Origin: Paucibacter sediminis
GTDB lineage: Bacteria > Pseudomonadota > Gammaproteobacteria > Burkholderiales > Burkholderiaceae_C
DNA: 64,000 bases
Direction: 5' to 3'
Assembly (NCBI RefSeq): GCF_030254645.1
Contig: NZ_CP116346.1
Location: forward strand, 2,150,001 to 2,214,000
Part shown: one piece after another, positions 62,227-64,000 of the stretch
How positions within the stretch are numbered: position 1 is the first letter of the stretch
Layout of the letters: each line of letters starts with the position of its first letter
The notes under the pieces: generated by a model
What the model saw: the letters and a program-made list of their open reading frames with translations, nothing else
What the model was told of the DNA's origin: nothing
Databases searched by the model: none
Translations under genes and position numbers: made by a program

Positions 62227-63350
62227 GCAAGGTTGAAGGGTTTGTTCTGACGCCGCAGGGCTTCGTCCGCGGCGCGCTGGAACAGACCGATGGGCGCATC
62301 ACGCGCATCACGGGCGAGGCAGTCAGCGAGTCCGAGGTGCGCAACGGCAAGCAAGACCTGCCCCTGGTGCTGCCCGGCTTCATCGACATTCACGTGCACG
62401 GCGGCGGTGGCCGCGACACCATGGAAGGCGGCGATGCCGCCGCGCAGATCGCACGCCTGCATGTGCGCCATGGCACCACGGCCCTGCTGGCCACCACCAT
62501 GACGGCGCCGCTGGATGAGATCCGCGCCGCGCTTGCCGCCCTCGGCCCGGCCTGCCATAGCCGCGTCTCGCAGGGGGCACGCATCCTCGGCGTGCATCTC
62601 GAGGGCCCCTACATCAACCCCGGCAAGCTGGGCGCACAGCCCGACTTTGCCAAGCCCGCCAGCATCGAGGAAATCCAGGCGCTGAGCGCGCTGGCACCGA
62701 TCCGCCTGATCACGCTGGCGCCCGAGCTGCCCGGCAATCTGGAGCTGATCACGGCGCTGCGCGCGGCCGGCTTCCAGGTGCAGATCGGCCACACCCTGGG
62801 CACTTACGAGGACGGCGTGGCCGCACTCGAACGCGGCGCCGGCGGCTTCACCCATCTCTTCAACGCGATGACCGGCCTGCACCACCGCGAGCCCGGCATG
62901 GTGGGCGCGGCGCTGGCGCACGCGCGCTATGCCGAGATCATCCCGGACCTGCTGCATGTGCACGAGGGCGCCGTCAAGGTGGCCCTGCGCGCCATCCCCT
63001 GCATGTTCTGCGTCACCGATTCGACCGCCGCCGCGGGCATGCCCGACGGCGATTACCAGCTGGGCCGCCACACCGTCACCAAGTGCATGGGAGGCGTGCG
63101 CCTGCCCGATGGCACCCTGGCCGGCAGCACCCTGACGATGGACCAGGCGCTGCGCAATCTGGTGGACCTGGGGCTGGAGATCGCGGACGCCTCGCGGCGC
63201 GTCTCCAGCTACGCGGCCGAATACATGGGCTTGAGCGAACGTGGCCAGCTGGCCGTGGGCGCCTGGGCGGATCTGGTGGTGATGGACCGTGACTTGCAGC
63301 TGCAACGCGTGGTCGTTGAAGGGGAAGAGATTGACCTCGCGAATGTATGA
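62223..63350 (+). CDS. nagA: N-acetylglucosamine-6-phosphate deacetylase
   Basis: A 375-residue amidohydrolase that removes acetate from GlcNAc-6-P. Metal and catalytic motifs are PGFIDIHVHGGGGRDTMEGG (His-x-His), LEGPYINPGKLGAQPDFAK (Glu), VQIGHTLGTYEDGVAALERG, FTHLFNAMTGLHHREPGMVG and FCVTDSTAAAG (catalytic Asp). The gene overlaps the regulator by ATGA. The next gene begins inside its 3' end. Confidence 0.96.
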   Translation: MSKVEGFVLTPQGFVRGALEQTDGRITRITGEAVSESEVRNGKQDLPLVLPGFIDIHVHGGGGRDTMEGGDAAAQIARLHVRHGTTALLATTMTAPLDEIRAALAALGPACHSRVSQGARILGVHLEGPYINPGKLGAQPDFAKPASIEEIQALSALAPIRLITLAPELPGNLELITALRAAGFQVQIGHTLGTYEDGVAALERGAGGFTHLFNAMTGLHHREPGMVGAALAHARYAEIIPDLLHVHEGAVKVALRAIPCMFCVTDSTAAAGMPDGDYQLGRHTVTKCMGGVRLPDGTLAGSTLTMDQALRNLVDLGLEIADASRRVSSYAAEYMGLSERGQLAVGAWADLVVMDRDLQLQRVVVEGEEIDLANV

Positions 63351-64000
63351 GGAGTGCCTGAGCGCTCCGGCCGTGGTGGCGCGCCAGCTGGCCGCTGATC
63401 AAAATGCTTATGCCGCCCTGGGCACGGCGCTGCGCGACAAGCCGCCCACCTCGCTCTTGACGGTGGCGCGCGGCAGCTCGGACCATGCCGCCCACTACAT
63501 GGCCTATCTGATGATGGCGCGCCTGGGCCGCCTGGTGACCTCGCTGCCGATGTCGCTGATCACCCTGTACCAGAGCAAGATCGCCTGTGAGGGCCTGGTC
63601 TCGCTGGCCTTCTCGCAATCGGGCCAGAGCCCCGATCTGGTGGCGCCGACGAAGTTCTTCCGCGCCGGTGGCGCCCGCACCGTGGCCTTCGTGAATGCCG
63701 AGGGCTCGCCGCTGGCCGAGGCCGCCGAGCATGTGTTCCCGCTGCATGCCGGCGTGGAGCAGAGCGTGGCCGCCACCAAGAGCTATATCGCCCAGCTGGT
63801 GGCCGGCGCCCGCGTGGTGGCCGCCTGGAGCGAGGACGAAGACCTGCAGGCCGCGCTGCAGCAGCTGCCGCAGGCCTTGGAGCAAGCCTCTGCCAAGCGT
63901 TGGGATGTGGCGGTGGACGCGCTCAAGGACGCCGACCGCCTGTTCGTGATCGGCCGTGGCACCAGCCTGGCCGTGGCCATGGAAGCGGCGCTCAAGTTCA
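63331..64000 (+). CDS. SIS-domain glucosamine-6-phosphate deaminase (NagB-II/AgaS-like), partial at 3' edge
   Basis: The first about 223 residues of a double-SIS sugar-phosphate isomerase/deaminase, cut by the window end. SIS motifs are TVARGSSDHAAHYMAYLMMA, LAFSQSGQSPDLVAPTKFFR and NAEGSPLAEAAEHVFPLHAG, then VEQSVAATKSYIAQ, the loop that binds the sugar phosphate. A second SIS domain begins near ADRLFVIGRGTSLAVAMEAA. The start is placed at TTG 63331, after GGGGA (63321-63325). An ATG at 63343 is the alternative. It overlaps the nagA end by 20 bases. It should convert GlcN-6-P to fructose-6-P, completing the route from chitin. Confidence 0.88.
   Translation, partial: MTSRMYEECLSAPAVVARQLAADQNAYAALGTALRDKPPTSLLTVARGSSDHAAHYMAYLMMARLGRLVTSLPMSLITLYQSKIACEGLVSLAFSQSGQSPDLVAPTKFFRAGGARTVAFVNAEGSPLAEAAEHVFPLHAGVEQSVAATKSYIAQLVAGARVVAAWSEDEDLQAALQQLPQALEQASAKRWDVAVDALKDADRLFVIGRGTSLAVAMEAALKF

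Overview
The window is chromosomal DNA of a very GC-rich betaproteobacterium. It is probably a Burkholderiales member of the Roseateles/Pelomonas/Rubrivivax type. This rests on a Bug-family tricarboxylate-type binding protein, the trpE-trpG-trpD-trpC order, a Gcr-type 'recombinase' membrane protein, a PEP-CTERM exported protein and a large cyclic-di-GMP gene set. The species is inferred from gene content only. I saw no rRNA, tRNA, CRISPR, IS element or prophage core. No gap longer than 300 bases lacks a gene.

Layout. 1-4325: a cytochrome c (cut by the window edge) and a cupin gene, each behind a copy of the same promoter element, diverge from a large MalT-like LuxR regulator that is followed by an unknown secreted protein. 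4338-8127: a LysR regulator diverges from a catabolic operon (3-hydroxyacyl-CoA-dehydrogenase-like enzyme, BKACE beta-keto acid cleavage enzyme, Bug binding protein). 8191-13116: GH18 chitinase, solute-binding protein, M19 peptidase homologue, small proteins and methylglyoxal synthase. 13106-18098: an M28 peptidase, then a compact seven-gene minus-strand operon (PEP-CTERM protein, two DUF6916-like proteins, three tail-collar proteins, GNAT acetyltransferase). This is the best candidate for an undescribed system. 18208-28440: housekeeping and small conserved genes (dienelactone hydrolase, two flavin-fold proteins, mltA, gcr-like, apaG, tag, rpe, phosphotyrosine phosphatase) and a first diguanylate cyclase. 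28450-34894: an RND efflux pair and pseudouridine catabolism (psuK-psuG).

35038-53115 is a signalling island. After a PAS-GGDEF protein comes a six-gene minus-strand array: Aer-like receptor, MHYT-EAL, MASE3-PAS-GGDEF-EAL, a PAS sensor with no output domain, PAS-GGDEF and Cache-GGDEF. Divergent from it lies a phosphorelay (hybrid histidine kinase, Hpt protein, HTH-REC regulator). Together they suggest that redox, nutrient or membrane signals feed both chemotaxis and c-di-GMP.

53132-64000: phosphoglycolate phosphatase and a CHI-like protein, then a candidate leader peptide with a Trp-Pro-Trp motif ahead of trpE-trpG-ltaE-trpD-trpC-ung, then a GlcNAc operon (BadF-type kinase, GntR regulator, nagA, SIS-type deaminase). 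The kinase gene and the distant chitinase gene carry the same tandem half-site upstream, which suggests one chitin/GlcNAc regulon. Several genes start 6-10 bases after a -10-like hexamer with no Shine-Dalgarno sequence, so leaderless transcripts look common here.
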